Shown here in pieces: positions 8,775 through 16,359 of a stretch of 64,000 nt of DNA. The notes beneath the pieces were generated by a model. It did not search any database, had not been told where the DNA came from, and saw only the letters and a list, made by a program, of their open reading frames with translations. The translations under genes and the position numbers were made by a program. The stretch lies in NCBI RefSeq assembly GCF_007748095.1, contig NZ_CP036287.1, forward strand, positions 6,696,001 through 6,760,000. Direction: 5' to 3'. This DNA is from Engelhardtia mirabilis. GTDB lineage: Bacteria > Planctomycetota > UBA1135 > GCA-002686595. Each line of letters begins with the position of its first letter. The first letter of the stretch is position 1.

Positions 8775-9267
8775 GGACCGCGAGCGAACCGGCCACGACC
8801 CCGGCGCCGACCATCAGAGCCAGGCCGTCGGCGGGGGTGCGCAGCAGGCCCAGCGCGAAGATCAGGGTCGTCGCCAGGGCCGGGGGGTGCGGCGTGCGCG
8901 CGAGGCCCGTGGCCGCCGCGGTGAGGGTCACCGCCAGGGTCGCCGATAGGACGTGGCGCAGCTCGAAGGCCTGGGGCAAGGCGGGGACCATCCGTGCGGC
9001 GCCGCTGACCCACAGGGCCGCCATGCCGAGGGCGACACCCAGGCCGTGGCCCAGGATCACGTTGCGCGGCCGGTTGCTCTCGGCGCCGGGGGCGGCGAGC
9101 CCCGCGAAGGCGGTGACCCCCAGGGGCGGCGCCAGCACGGCCGCGTCCGCGGCCGCCGCCAAGAGGCCGATCGGGACCATCAGCGCCCCGCTGGCCAGGG
9201 CCAAGCGCAGGGTCGAGAGGGCCGGCAGCGGCGCCACTTCCGTCCGTTGTGGAGTTTCGAGAACCAT
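8737..9267 (-). CDS. HPP family integral membrane protein, possible nitrite transporter
   Basis: 176 residues with about five to six hydrophobic segments. The block ESNRPRNVILGHGLGVALG is the family signature (usually xQPRNVxxGH). HPP proteins in cyanobacteria and chloroplasts have been shown to carry nitrite. That fits the location beside a nitric-oxide defence operon, because NO dioxygenation and oxidation yield nitrate or nitrite, but the substrate here is inferred. The ATG at 9267 is chosen over an upstream extension that would run through the palindrome at 9300-9320. The 3' end overlaps the convergent GT87-like gene. Confidence 0.78.
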   Translation of the reverse strand: MVLETPQRTEVAPLPALSTLRLALASGALMVPIGLLAAAADAAVLAPPLGVTAFAGLAAPGAESNRPRNVILGHGLGVALGMAALWVSGAARMVPALPQAFELRHVLSATLAVTLTAAATGLARTPHPPALATTLIFALGLLRTPADGLALMVGAGVVAGSLAVLRRRSGGVAARA

Positions 9268-9299
9268 TTCAGATGACGAGTCGATCGGACCGATGGCAT

Positions 9300-9320
9300 A
9301 GTGGCGAACGAAACGCCACT
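9300..9320. promoter_or_regulatory. Palindrome between the divergent HPP and globin genes, candidate NsrR-type operator
   Basis: AGTGGCG at 9300-9306 and CGCCACT at 9314-9320 are perfect 7-base inverted repeats around a 7-base spacer, 21 bases in all. It lies 33 bases from the HPP start and 61 bases from the globin start, where an operator controlling both would be expected. It is not the AT-rich enterobacterial NsrR site, so assignment to the adjacent Rrf2-family regulator rests on position and size only. Confidence 0.45.
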
Positions 9321-9381
9321 TTAGGCGGGCCCGGCGGAGGTCGGACCGCTCCACCCCTCCCGAATCCGATTCCTACGATCC

Positions 9382-9744
9382 ATGAGCCTCTACGAACGCC
9401 TCGGCGGTGAGCCCGCCTTCCAATCCGCCGTCGACGAGTTCTACCGCCGCATGCTGACCGACGAGCGGGTCTCGCGCTTCTTCGACGACGTCGACATGGA
9501 GGGCCAGATCGCCAAGCAGAAGGCCTTCCTGACCTACGTGACCGGCGGGCCGGCCGAGTACACCGGCAAGGACATGCGCGCGGCCCACGCCGAGCTGAAC
9601 GAGCGCGGCCTCAGCGACGAGCACGTCGACGTCGTGATCGAGCACCTGGGCGCGGTCCTGCTGTCGATGGGTGCGGCGCCCGACGACGTGGGCGAGGTCG
9701 CGGCCCTGGCCGAGAGCGTGCGCGCGGACGTCCTGGGCCGATGA
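9382..9744 (+). CDS. glbN: Group I truncated hemoglobin (trHbN type)
   Basis: 120 residues, the usual length of a 2-over-2 truncated globin. SLYERLGGE at the start, FYRRML with the B10 tyrosine (Tyr21), QKAFLTYVTGGP and AAHAEL with the proximal haem ligand His69 are the group I signature. Such globins bind O2 tightly and dioxygenate nitric oxide to nitrate when supplied with electrons. The stop overlaps the start of a ferredoxin-type reductase by 4 bases, and an NsrR-like NO sensor follows, so NO detoxification is the best-supported role. Oxygen scavenging or storage is the alternative. Confidence 0.92.
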   Translation: MSLYERLGGEPAFQSAVDEFYRRMLTDERVSRFFDDVDMEGQIAKQKAFLTYVTGGPAEYTGKDMRAAHAELNERGLSDEHVDVVIEHLGAVLLSMGAAPDDVGEVAALAESVRADVLGR

Positions 9745-10712
9745 GCCCCGGCCAGATCGAGGTCGAGGGCCAGCGCATCGAGCTGGAGCAGGGCGAGACC
9801 GTCCTCCAGGGGCTCGAGCGCGCCGGCCTCGACGTGGCCAGCGGCTGCCGCGCCGGGACCTGCACCAAGTGCCTGCTCCAGGCGCAGGACGCTCCGCCCC
9901 CGGCCAGTCAGCGGGGCCTGCGCCCCACGCTCACGGCCCAGAACTTCTTCCTCGCCTGCCAGGCACGCCCGACCGGGCTCCTGCGCCTGCGTGGGAGCCG
10001 GGGTCCCGAACCGGTGCGGGCCCGCGTGGCCTCGATCGACCACCTGACCGAGGACGTGGCGCGACTGCGCCTGACCCCCGACGAGCGCTTCGACTACCGC
10101 CCGGGGCAGTACCTCGACGTGCTGCACCCCGGCGGCGAGTCGCGCAGCTACTCGATCGCGAGCCTGCCGAGTGACGGTTGGCTGGAGCTGCACGTGCGCC
10201 GGATTCCGGGCGGGCAGGTCAGCGGATGGCTCCACGAGCTGGCCGTCGACGCCGAACTCGCGGTGCGCGGTCCATTCGGCCAGTGCTTCCACGTGGCGGA
10301 CGACGACCAGCGCAAGCTGCTCCTGGTGGGCGCCGGCACCGGGCTCGCACCCCTGGTGGGCATCGCACGGGACGCGCTCGAGCAGGGTCACCGCGGGCCG
10401 ATCGACCTGGTCCACGGCGGACTCGAACCGAATCGGCTCTACCTGCGCGACGACCTCGACCGGCTGGCCCGGGAGTCCCCGCAACTGCGCGTGCACCACT
10501 GCGTCCTGCGGGGCGCCACCGCGCGCGAGCACGAGGGGCCGTTGGATCAGGTCGCGATCCGCCTGGCCGGAGCCCTGGCCGGCGCCCGCGCCTTCCTCTG
10601 CGGGGACGGCGAGATCGTGCACCTGCTGCGCCGCAGCCTGTTCCTGGCGGGCCTGCCTTCCGGCGAGATCCTGGCCGATCCCTTCCTGCCGTCGAAGCCC
10701 GCCCTGGCTTGA
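9741..10712 (+). CDS. [2Fe-2S] ferredoxin-FAD/NAD(P)H oxidoreductase, probable electron donor to the truncated globin
   Basis: 323 residues in two parts. Residues 1-80 form a plant-type ferredoxin with C36, C41, C44 and C73 (C-x4-C-x2-C then a distal Cys). Residues about 88-323 form a ferredoxin-NADP reductase-like module with RSYS (135-138) for FAD and VGAGTGLAPL near 195 for the nicotinamide. The domain order matches reductase subunits of aromatic and methane oxygenases. Here it overlaps the globin gene by 4 bases, so the pair could work as a split equivalent of flavohemoglobin, passing NAD(P)H electrons through FAD and the cluster to the globin haem. No oxygenase component is nearby. Confidence 0.88.
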   Translation: MSPGQIEVEGQRIELEQGETVLQGLERAGLDVASGCRAGTCTKCLLQAQDAPPPASQRGLRPTLTAQNFFLACQARPTGLLRLRGSRGPEPVRARVASIDHLTEDVARLRLTPDERFDYRPGQYLDVLHPGGESRSYSIASLPSDGWLELHVRRIPGGQVSGWLHELAVDAELAVRGPFGQCFHVADDDQRKLLLVGAGTGLAPLVGIARDALEQGHRGPIDLVHGGLEPNRLYLRDDLDRLARESPQLRVHHCVLRGATAREHEGPLDQVAIRLAGALAGARAFLCGDGEIVHLLRRSLFLAGLPSGEILADPFLPSKPALA

Positions 10713-10782
10713 GCTGCTGGCGCTGGTCATCGCGGGCCGTGTCCTGCACCATCGAGCGCGCGCTGCTCTCGCGCCGACGCCC

Positions 10783-11220
10783 TTGCGAATCACCAAGCAC
10801 ACCGACTTCGCCCTGCGGGTCCTGATCTTCCTGGCCTCGCGCCCGGGCGAACGCGTCTCGACCGAACGCATCGCCCAGGCCCACGGCATCTCCCTGGCCC
10901 ACCTGCAGAAGGTCGTGCGTCGCCTGGGCGAGCTCGGCTTCCTGCGCCTGGTGCGCGGCAGCGGCGGCGGCGTCGAGTTGGCCCGCGACCCCGAGGACGT
11001 CTCGATCGGCGCCGTGGTCCGCGCCCTCGACGACGCCACCAGCCTGGTCGAGTGCTTCGAACCCGCCACCGACACCTGCGTGATCTCGTCGGCCTGCCGC
11101 CTCAAGGGCTCCCTGCGCGTGGCCCAGGAGGCCTTCTACGCCGCCCTCGACGACACGAACCTGCAGGAGATCGTCGCCGGCAAGGTCGGCGCCCGCCTGC
11201 GGGAACTCACCGGCGGCTGA
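10783..11220 (+). CDS. nsrR: Rrf2-family transcriptional regulator, NsrR-like nitric-oxide sensor
   Basis: 145 residues from a TTG start. ITKHTDFALRVLIFLA and YSV-like helix-turn-helix text through RLVRGSGGGVELA define the Rrf2 winged helix. Cys91, Cys99 and Cys105 sit in the C-terminal cluster loop (ending CRLKGSL), and Asp8 is present. In structurally characterised NsrR three cysteines plus Asp8 of the other subunit hold a [4Fe-4S] cluster that reacts with NO. TTG at 10783 is preferred because it gives the conserved MRITxHTD start; no ATG is in frame there. It follows the globin and reductase genes by 70 bases and is likely an autoregulated repressor of them. IscR-like function is less likely, given the absence of isc genes and the LVEC...CRLK pattern. 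Confidence 0.85.
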   Translation: MRITKHTDFALRVLIFLASRPGERVSTERIAQAHGISLAHLQKVVRRLGELGFLRLVRGSGGGVELARDPEDVSIGAVVRALDDATSLVECFEPATDTCVISSACRLKGSLRVAQEAFYAALDDTNLQEIVAGKVGARLRELTGG

Positions 11221-11264
11221 GCGGGCGACGCCGCCCGCCGGACACCGACGCCGGGTCTTCGCCG

Positions 11265-12407
11265 ATGCTCTCGGTCCTGTTCGTCAACTACAACTCCTGG
11301 GCCGAGCTCGAGGGCGCCCTGACCTCCCTCGCGCAGCAGTGGCCGCTGGACGGCGGGCAGCGCGAGCTGGAAGTGGTCGTCGTCGACAACGCCTCGCCCC
11401 ACCGCGACGCCTCGATCGAGGCCCGCGTCGAAGCTTCGCTGGCGCGTTGGGGAGGGCGGCTGGTCCGCCACGCTCGCAACGACGGCTACGGCGGCGGCAT
11501 GAACCTGGCCCTTGAGCACGCCAGCGGTGAGCTGATCCTGGTCTGCAACCCGGACCTCTTGTTCCTGCCCGGCTGCATCGAGCGCATGGCGCGGCACCTG
11601 GACGAGCATCCGAGGGTCGGCGTGGTGAGCCCCGAGACGTTCGCCACCGCCGACCGCTCGCTGCGCTTGCCGACGGGAGTCGTGCCGACCCTGGCCGATT
11701 TCGTCGGCGACACCCTGGCCGCCCTCAGCCCGCGCTTCGCCCATCGCAACTCGATGCGTCGGACGCGGCAGTTCCTGCCGGTCTGGAGCGCCGGCCCTGA
11801 CCTGGAAGTCGAGATGGTCGCGGGTTGCTGCTTCATGCTGCGACGCGCGGTGATCGAAGAGGTCGGATTCTTCGACGAGCGCTACACCCTCTACTACGAG
11901 GACACCGACCTGTCCCTGCGCGTGCGCCGAGCCGGTTGGACCATCGAGCAGGTGGACGGGGCCGGCATCGTGCACCTCTACGACCGCTCGGCCGCGACCG
12001 ACCGCCATGCCGCCCACGCGCGGATGCTGCACAGCCGGCGGGCGTACTTCCGCCGCTGGTACGGACCGCTCGGCGCTTGGGCCCACGACGCTTGCCTCGC
12101 GCTTCTGCGTACTGGCTGGGCCGAACGTCGCCGTTCAAAGGCCCAGGACAGCGCCGTGCCGCTGGGCGTCGCGGCCGGCGAGTTGAGCCTCGAGATCCCC
12201 GGGCCCAGCCGTCGCTGGCTGGTCGAGATCGCCTACGACCCAGACTTCCTCTACGCCGCCGGTCAGATCGGCTCGGGCCCGTGCTGGACCCCCTGCGAGC
12301 AGGTCTTGGCCGAGCTACGGCAGCCCGCCTGGCTGCGGATCATCGACCTCGACGGGGCGCGGCCGCGGGAGCTCGTCCGCTACCGCTGGGGCGTCTCGCC
12401 CGGCTGA
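11265..12407 (+). CDS. Family 2 glycosyltransferase, rhamnosyltransferase-like
   Basis: 380 residues. A GT-A fold is shown by SVLFVNYNSW at the start, VVVVDNAS for the nucleotide-binding strand, LILVCNPDLLF for the DxD-like metal site, and FFDERYTLYYEDTDLSLRVRRAGW, the acceptor-side ED motif typical of WbbL/rhamnosyl and related GT2 enzymes. The C-terminal 80 residues form an extra domain without recognised family membership. It probably transfers a nucleotide-activated sugar onto a surface polysaccharide at the cytoplasmic membrane. The ATG at 11265 is 44 bases beyond the regulator stop, so it may share that transcript without being related in function. Confidence 0.87.
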   Translation: MLSVLFVNYNSWAELEGALTSLAQQWPLDGGQRELEVVVVDNASPHRDASIEARVEASLARWGGRLVRHARNDGYGGGMNLALEHASGELILVCNPDLLFLPGCIERMARHLDEHPRVGVVSPETFATADRSLRLPTGVVPTLADFVGDTLAALSPRFAHRNSMRRTRQFLPVWSAGPDLEVEMVAGCCFMLRRAVIEEVGFFDERYTLYYEDTDLSLRVRRAGWTIEQVDGAGIVHLYDRSAATDRHAAHARMLHSRRAYFRRWYGPLGAWAHDACLALLRTGWAERRRSKAQDSAVPLGVAAGELSLEIPGPSRRWLVEIAYDPDFLYAAGQIGSGPCWTPCEQVLAELRQPAWLRIIDLDGARPRELVRYRWGVSPG

Positions 12408-12422
12408 GCTCGCCCGCGTGCG

Positions 12423-13343
12423 TCAGCGGCCGCCACGAAAGCGCGCCGGGTCGCGCTCCGAGTTGGGCACGAATGGGAAGGCGGCGCTGGGCTCCACCCC
12501 CACGTCCGGCCCGCCCTGGTAGAGGTTGCCGACGAACGGCCCGCCGAGCAGGCGGCGCTGCACGGTGCTCGCCCGTTCGAACACCTCGCGTGACGTGCGC
12601 AAGCCGTGGAAGTTCGGGAACCAATAAGGCCCGTAGGTGAAGTACAGGGTGCGGCGCGTGCGGCCGGAGTGCAGGGCCTTGGCGCCATGCCACAGGTCCT
12701 GGGTCAACACGACCACGTCGCCGGCCTCCACCAGCACCTCGGTGTAGCCGGGCAGGTCCTCCCAGCGCACCTGCGGCCGACCCTCGTTCTGGGCGCGGAA
12801 GGCGGCGCTTACCTCGCGATCGAACTGCGGCTCCGGCCAGTCTGGGTGCAGGCGACCGTAGGGGAAGTCCTCCGCCCGCCGATGGCTGCCCGCCAGGGCG
12901 ACGAAGGGGCCGTCGTCGGTGCCCACGTCGCTGAGGCAGACCGTCAGGGTCAACAGGCGCGTACGCGGTCCGGTGGGCGTCTCCTCGAAGCCCGACAGGG
13001 CCAGGGCGTGCAGGGGCAACCCGACGCCGCGCCGCCGGGTGAGGGCGAAGCTCTCGGTCAGGCGGATGTCGCCCGGCATCAAGGCCGCGCACCAGTCCAG
13101 GAACAACGGCTCGTCGACGAGGTCCAGGAACCGCTGGCCGCACTCGGTGACGTTCATCAACCGGTACTCGTCGACCACCGGCGTGAAGCTCGCCAAGGAT
13201 TCGGCGGGCAGGTCGGGGGTCTGCAGGCCCTCGAAGGCTCGCAGGTCGTCGGACAGCGCCGACACGCGCTCGGGGTCGAAGGCACCGCGCACGACGTGGA
13301 AGCCGTTGGCGGCGAAGCTCTGTAGTTCTCTCGAGGTCGGCAT
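12423..13343 (-). CDS. Phytanoyl-CoA dioxygenase (PhyH) family Fe(II)/2-oxoglutarate oxygenase
   Basis: 306 residues with a double-stranded beta-helix oxygenase pattern. The family block DDGPFVALAGSHR sits near the middle, preceded by LPLHALALSGFEE, and LWHGAKALHSGRTRRTLYF near the C-terminus carries the distal iron histidine and the Arg that binds 2-oxoglutarate. The N-terminal NGFHVVRGAFDPERV opening is typical of PhyH proteins. These soluble enzymes hydroxylate small molecules or lipids; the substrate here cannot be read from sequence. The gene is convergent with the glycosyltransferase gene, with 15 bases between them and no clear terminator. Confidence 0.82.
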   Translation of the reverse strand: MPTSRELQSFAANGFHVVRGAFDPERVSALSDDLRAFEGLQTPDLPAESLASFTPVVDEYRLMNVTECGQRFLDLVDEPLFLDWCAALMPGDIRLTESFALTRRRGVGLPLHALALSGFEETPTGPRTRLLTLTVCLSDVGTDDGPFVALAGSHRRAEDFPYGRLHPDWPEPQFDREVSAAFRAQNEGRPQVRWEDLPGYTEVLVEAGDVVVLTQDLWHGAKALHSGRTRRTLYFTYGPYWFPNFHGLRTSREVFERASTVQRRLLGGPFVGNLYQGGPDVGVEPSAAFPFVPNSERDPARFRGGR

Positions 13344-13619
13344 GGTCGCCCGCGGCCCCCGGCCTTGCGGACCGGTCCACGCTAAGTCGGCACGACCACC
13401 GGTACCAGGGGTCAGGACGTCATACCCGCCGGGCGGCGTCTCAACCGAGTCCAGCTGGCCGGGGCCCCGTCCGTCAGCGGAGCCTTTCTAGAGATCCGGC
13501 GAAACTACCGCAGGACCGGCAACGCTCCCGGGCTCCACGGCGGGCAGGCCCCAGCTCCTGCCGATTCTGCCGATTCTGCCCCTGCAAACCGTCCTCCAAG
13601 GACCGAGCCTGATCTCCCA

Positions 13620-15671
13620 ATGCTCAGACACTCCACAGCACTAGTCATTGCCGCCTTCGTCGCCGCGCCGACCGCGTCGGCTCAGATCGTCGAACCCCTC
13701 GTCAACGCGACGCTGCTCCACAACGACGCCGACTTCCACGACCTCGCCGTCACGCCCGATGGGCGCTGGGGAGTCGCGCGCTCGTCCAGCTCGGTCGCGT
13801 TGATCGAGATGAAGACCGGCACGGTGAGCAGCTCGATCACCTACTTCCCGACCGAGTCGACGTTCATCCCCAACCCAACGTCGACTCCGCCCCTACGCGC
13901 GATGAACCGGTCGATCCAGGCGACCAACACCCGCGTCCTGACGGCGAGCGTCAACGGCAAGGTCCGCATCTACGGGATCAACGAGTCAACGACCCCGGCC
14001 TCCCTCGACCTGCTCGCGCCGGCTTCGACCGGCACGGGCAACGCCTTCGACTGCATCCTCACCCCCGACGGCTCGAAGGGTCTGGTCGTCCACGACGCAG
14101 GCCCGACCGAGGTCTTCGACATGTCGACTGGGGCGCTCCTCGGGACCTTGACGGGTTCAGGCAAGTACTTCGGCCCGAGCTCCGTCCTCAACCCCCTCGA
14201 CGTCATCGACGTCACCGATGACTACGCCGTGACGATCGCCCCGGCCTCGACCGGCGGCACCGCAGGCGCCGGCAGCATCCTCGTGCACGACCTGAACACC
14301 CTCTCGACGGTGACCCTGTCGCCCGCGCCGCCCACAGGCGCCTACCACGACCTCGACATCTCGCCCAACGGACTGGAGGTGCTCGTCGCTGCGAACAGCG
14401 GCCCGATGCAGCACTTGCGCCTGACCTCGGGCGCACCGGTGTACCTGGGCTCACCGGGTTCGTCGGGTAGTGCCTTCAACTTAGCCCAGAGCATCTGGGT
14501 CCAAGAGATGGTTCAGGCGACCGACAGCGTCGGGATGGTCATCGACGCCAGATTCGGCTTCTCTGGGCCCAACGTCCAGTTCGTCCAGTTGAACGGTGGG
14601 ACCGTCTCGGCTGCGCAGAGCCACCACGTCGCGAGCGCTGAGATGCACGACTGCGCCTTCAACACTGACGGCACTCGCGCGATCGTGCACGGCTCCTCCC
14701 TCACTCCCTCGGGTTACGGACCGGCGGTTCAGATCTTCGACACGTCTGCTCCCGCCGCCGTCCTTGCATTGGGGTCCCCCCTGGCAAGCCCTGGACATGG
14801 CTACATGGCCACGTTCGACACTTCCAGTCCGATCTTGATGCCCAACTCCCTTGAGGCAACGTTCGATCGAGCGATCGCCGCAGGCAACACCGACCCCAGC
14901 CCCAACGGCTCGGGTCGGGTCATCGTGTATGACCTCGGCATCGCCTCAGGAACGCCTGGCATCCTGAATGCGTTCATCGACTCGACCAACTTCCTCAGGT
15001 ACTACGAAGTCGCAGTGACGCCGGGTGGCAACATGGGCGTCGCAAGAATCGCCATGGGAGCCACCCCCTCCAAGTCACCTCACTTCGACATGGTCAGCGG
15101 TTCGTTCGTCGGCGCCGCAGAGAGTTCCGCCCCGGGAAGCAGCTTCGAGTCCCGGAACACCGTTGCGCTCACGGACGCACGCGCGCTCTTCGGTGGCGGC
15201 GACGACCTGCCCGCCGCGCCCTTCACCCAGTACGCCGTGAACAAGGTCTTCGAGCTGCCCTACTCCTTCGGGACGGCGAACGCCAACTCGTCCGGACTGC
15301 CGGCGACCCTGAGCTACACGGGGACTCCCGACATCTCCACGAACAACTTCGACTTCGTGATCTCGGACCTGCCGCCGATCCCCTTCGGCGGTTCGGTCCC
15401 GGTGACTCTGTTCTACTCGCTGAACCGATTCGAGACTCCCTACCTGGTTGCCGACGGCAACATGTACTTGGCGCCCACCGTGGTCCGTCTCGCCACTGTG
15501 AACGCGACCTCGGACCCGTTCACGATCAGCTTCGACCTCAGCGCGCCCTTGCAGCAGGCGAACATCGCGGCCGACGACGTGGTGCACTTCCAGGTCTTCT
15601 ATCGCGACAACCCGGTGACCACCGGCGGTACCAACATCACCCAGGGGATCACGGCGCACTTCCACCAGTGA
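13620..15671 (+). CDS. Secreted beta-propeller-like protein of unknown function
   Basis: 683 residues starting with a signal peptide (hydrophobic 8-20, likely cleavage after ASA at 21). The body is made of repeated beta-rich blocks such as LAVTPDGRWGVARSS, ILTPDGSKGLVVHDAG, DISPNGLEVLVAAN and CAFNTDGTRAIVHG, spaced like blades of a WD40/YVTN-type propeller. The last 130 residues are a separate beta domain. No catalytic motif is visible, so a binding or surface-structural role is possible. Base composition is lower in GC than the neighbours. The 276-base gap upstream holds only a short GCCGATTCT tandem repeat near 13560-13580. I do not recognise a named family. Confidence 0.7.
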   Translation: MLRHSTALVIAAFVAAPTASAQIVEPLVNATLLHNDADFHDLAVTPDGRWGVARSSSSVALIEMKTGTVSSSITYFPTESTFIPNPTSTPPLRAMNRSIQATNTRVLTASVNGKVRIYGINESTTPASLDLLAPASTGTGNAFDCILTPDGSKGLVVHDAGPTEVFDMSTGALLGTLTGSGKYFGPSSVLNPLDVIDVTDDYAVTIAPASTGGTAGAGSILVHDLNTLSTVTLSPAPPTGAYHDLDISPNGLEVLVAANSGPMQHLRLTSGAPVYLGSPGSSGSAFNLAQSIWVQEMVQATDSVGMVIDARFGFSGPNVQFVQLNGGTVSAAQSHHVASAEMHDCAFNTDGTRAIVHGSSLTPSGYGPAVQIFDTSAPAAVLALGSPLASPGHGYMATFDTSSPILMPNSLEATFDRAIAAGNTDPSPNGSGRVIVYDLGIASGTPGILNAFIDSTNFLRYYEVAVTPGGNMGVARIAMGATPSKSPHFDMVSGSFVGAAESSAPGSSFESRNTVALTDARALFGGGDDLPAAPFTQYAVNKVFELPYSFGTANANSSGLPATLSYTGTPDISTNNFDFVISDLPPIPFGGSVPVTLFYSLNRFETPYLVADGNMYLAPTVVRLATVNATSDPFTISFDLSAPLQQANIAADDVVHFQVFYRDNPVTTGGTNITQGITAHFHQ

Positions 15672-15743
15672 CCCCCCCAGCGGACTCGGAATCGCCCTCG
15701 CGCGAAGTCGAAGTCCGCGACTGGCCGCCAACGGACCCGAAGC

Positions 15744-15782
15744 GAAGGCCGGTGGACGCGCGCGAGCGCTCCGCCGGCCTTC
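15744..15782. terminator. Bidirectional hairpin between the secreted propeller gene and the ECF sigma gene
   Basis: GAAGGCCGGTGGA (15744-15756) pairs with TCCGCCGGCCTTC (15770-15782) with one G-T wobble, and an inner GCGC/GCGC pair extends the stem past one bulge. It overlaps the last codon of the sigma factor gene and lies about 70 bases after the propeller stop. There is no U tract, so rho-independent action is inferred from the stem. Confidence 0.6.
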
Positions 15783-16359
15783 ACCCCTCCCCCAACACCT
15801 CCGCCAGCCTGGCCATGGCGCGGGAGAGGATCGTGCGCACGTTGACCTCGGTCTTGCCCAGCTCGGCGGCGATGTCGGCGTAATCCAGGCCGGCGATGCG
15901 GCGCAGGACGAGGACTTCGCGGTAGTGGTCGGGGAGCTGGTCGAAGGCGGCCTCGATGCGGGCCACTTCCTCGCGGGCCACGGCGGCGCGGCTGGGGGTG
16001 CAGACCGAGGCGTAGGCGCCGAGCAGGGCCTTGTCGTCCGGGTCGGGCAGGTCGCGGGCGGCGTCGCGTTTTGCGGCGCGCCAGTGCTCGGCGCGGTGGC
16101 CGATCTTGCGTAGCGCCGTGGCGTAGAGCCAGCGCTTGAAGCCGTTCTCGGTGGGGTGCTCGAAGCGCTCGCGGTGGACCAGGATCTCGCGGCAGACCGA
16201 CTGCACCAGATCGATGGTCTCCTCGCGCGAGCGGACCTGGCGTCCGGCGCGCAGGCGCACGAAGCCGTGCAGGGCCGGCATGTGCTGGATCAGGAGCGCC
16301 TCCAGGGCCTGGTCGTCCCCATCGGCCAGGCGACGCAGCAGCTCGGGGTCGTCGTTCAA
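15781..16359 (-). CDS. ECF-type RNA polymerase sigma factor
   Basis: 192 residues. Region 2 is seen around ETIDLVQSVCREILVHRERF through NGFKRWLYATALRKIGH, and region 4 around FDQLPDHYREVLVLRRIAGLDYADIAAELGKTEVNVRTILSRAMARL, with the helix-turn-helix near the C-terminus. Length and domain content match extracytoplasmic-function sigma factors. The gene overlaps the end of the kinase-FGE gene by 4 bases (ATGA), and no anti-sigma factor is adjacent. Activity may therefore be governed by phosphorylation from its kinase partner, as has been proposed for kinase-associated ECF groups; that link is inference. Confidence 0.9.
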   Translation of the reverse strand: MNDDPELLRRLADGDDQALEALLIQHMPALHGFVRLRAGRQVRSREETIDLVQSVCREILVHRERFEHPTENGFKRWLYATALRKIGHRAEHWRAAKRDAARDLPDPDDKALLGAYASVCTPSRAAVAREEVARIEAAFDQLPDHYREVLVLRRIAGLDYADIAAELGKTEVNVRTILSRAMARLAEVLGEG

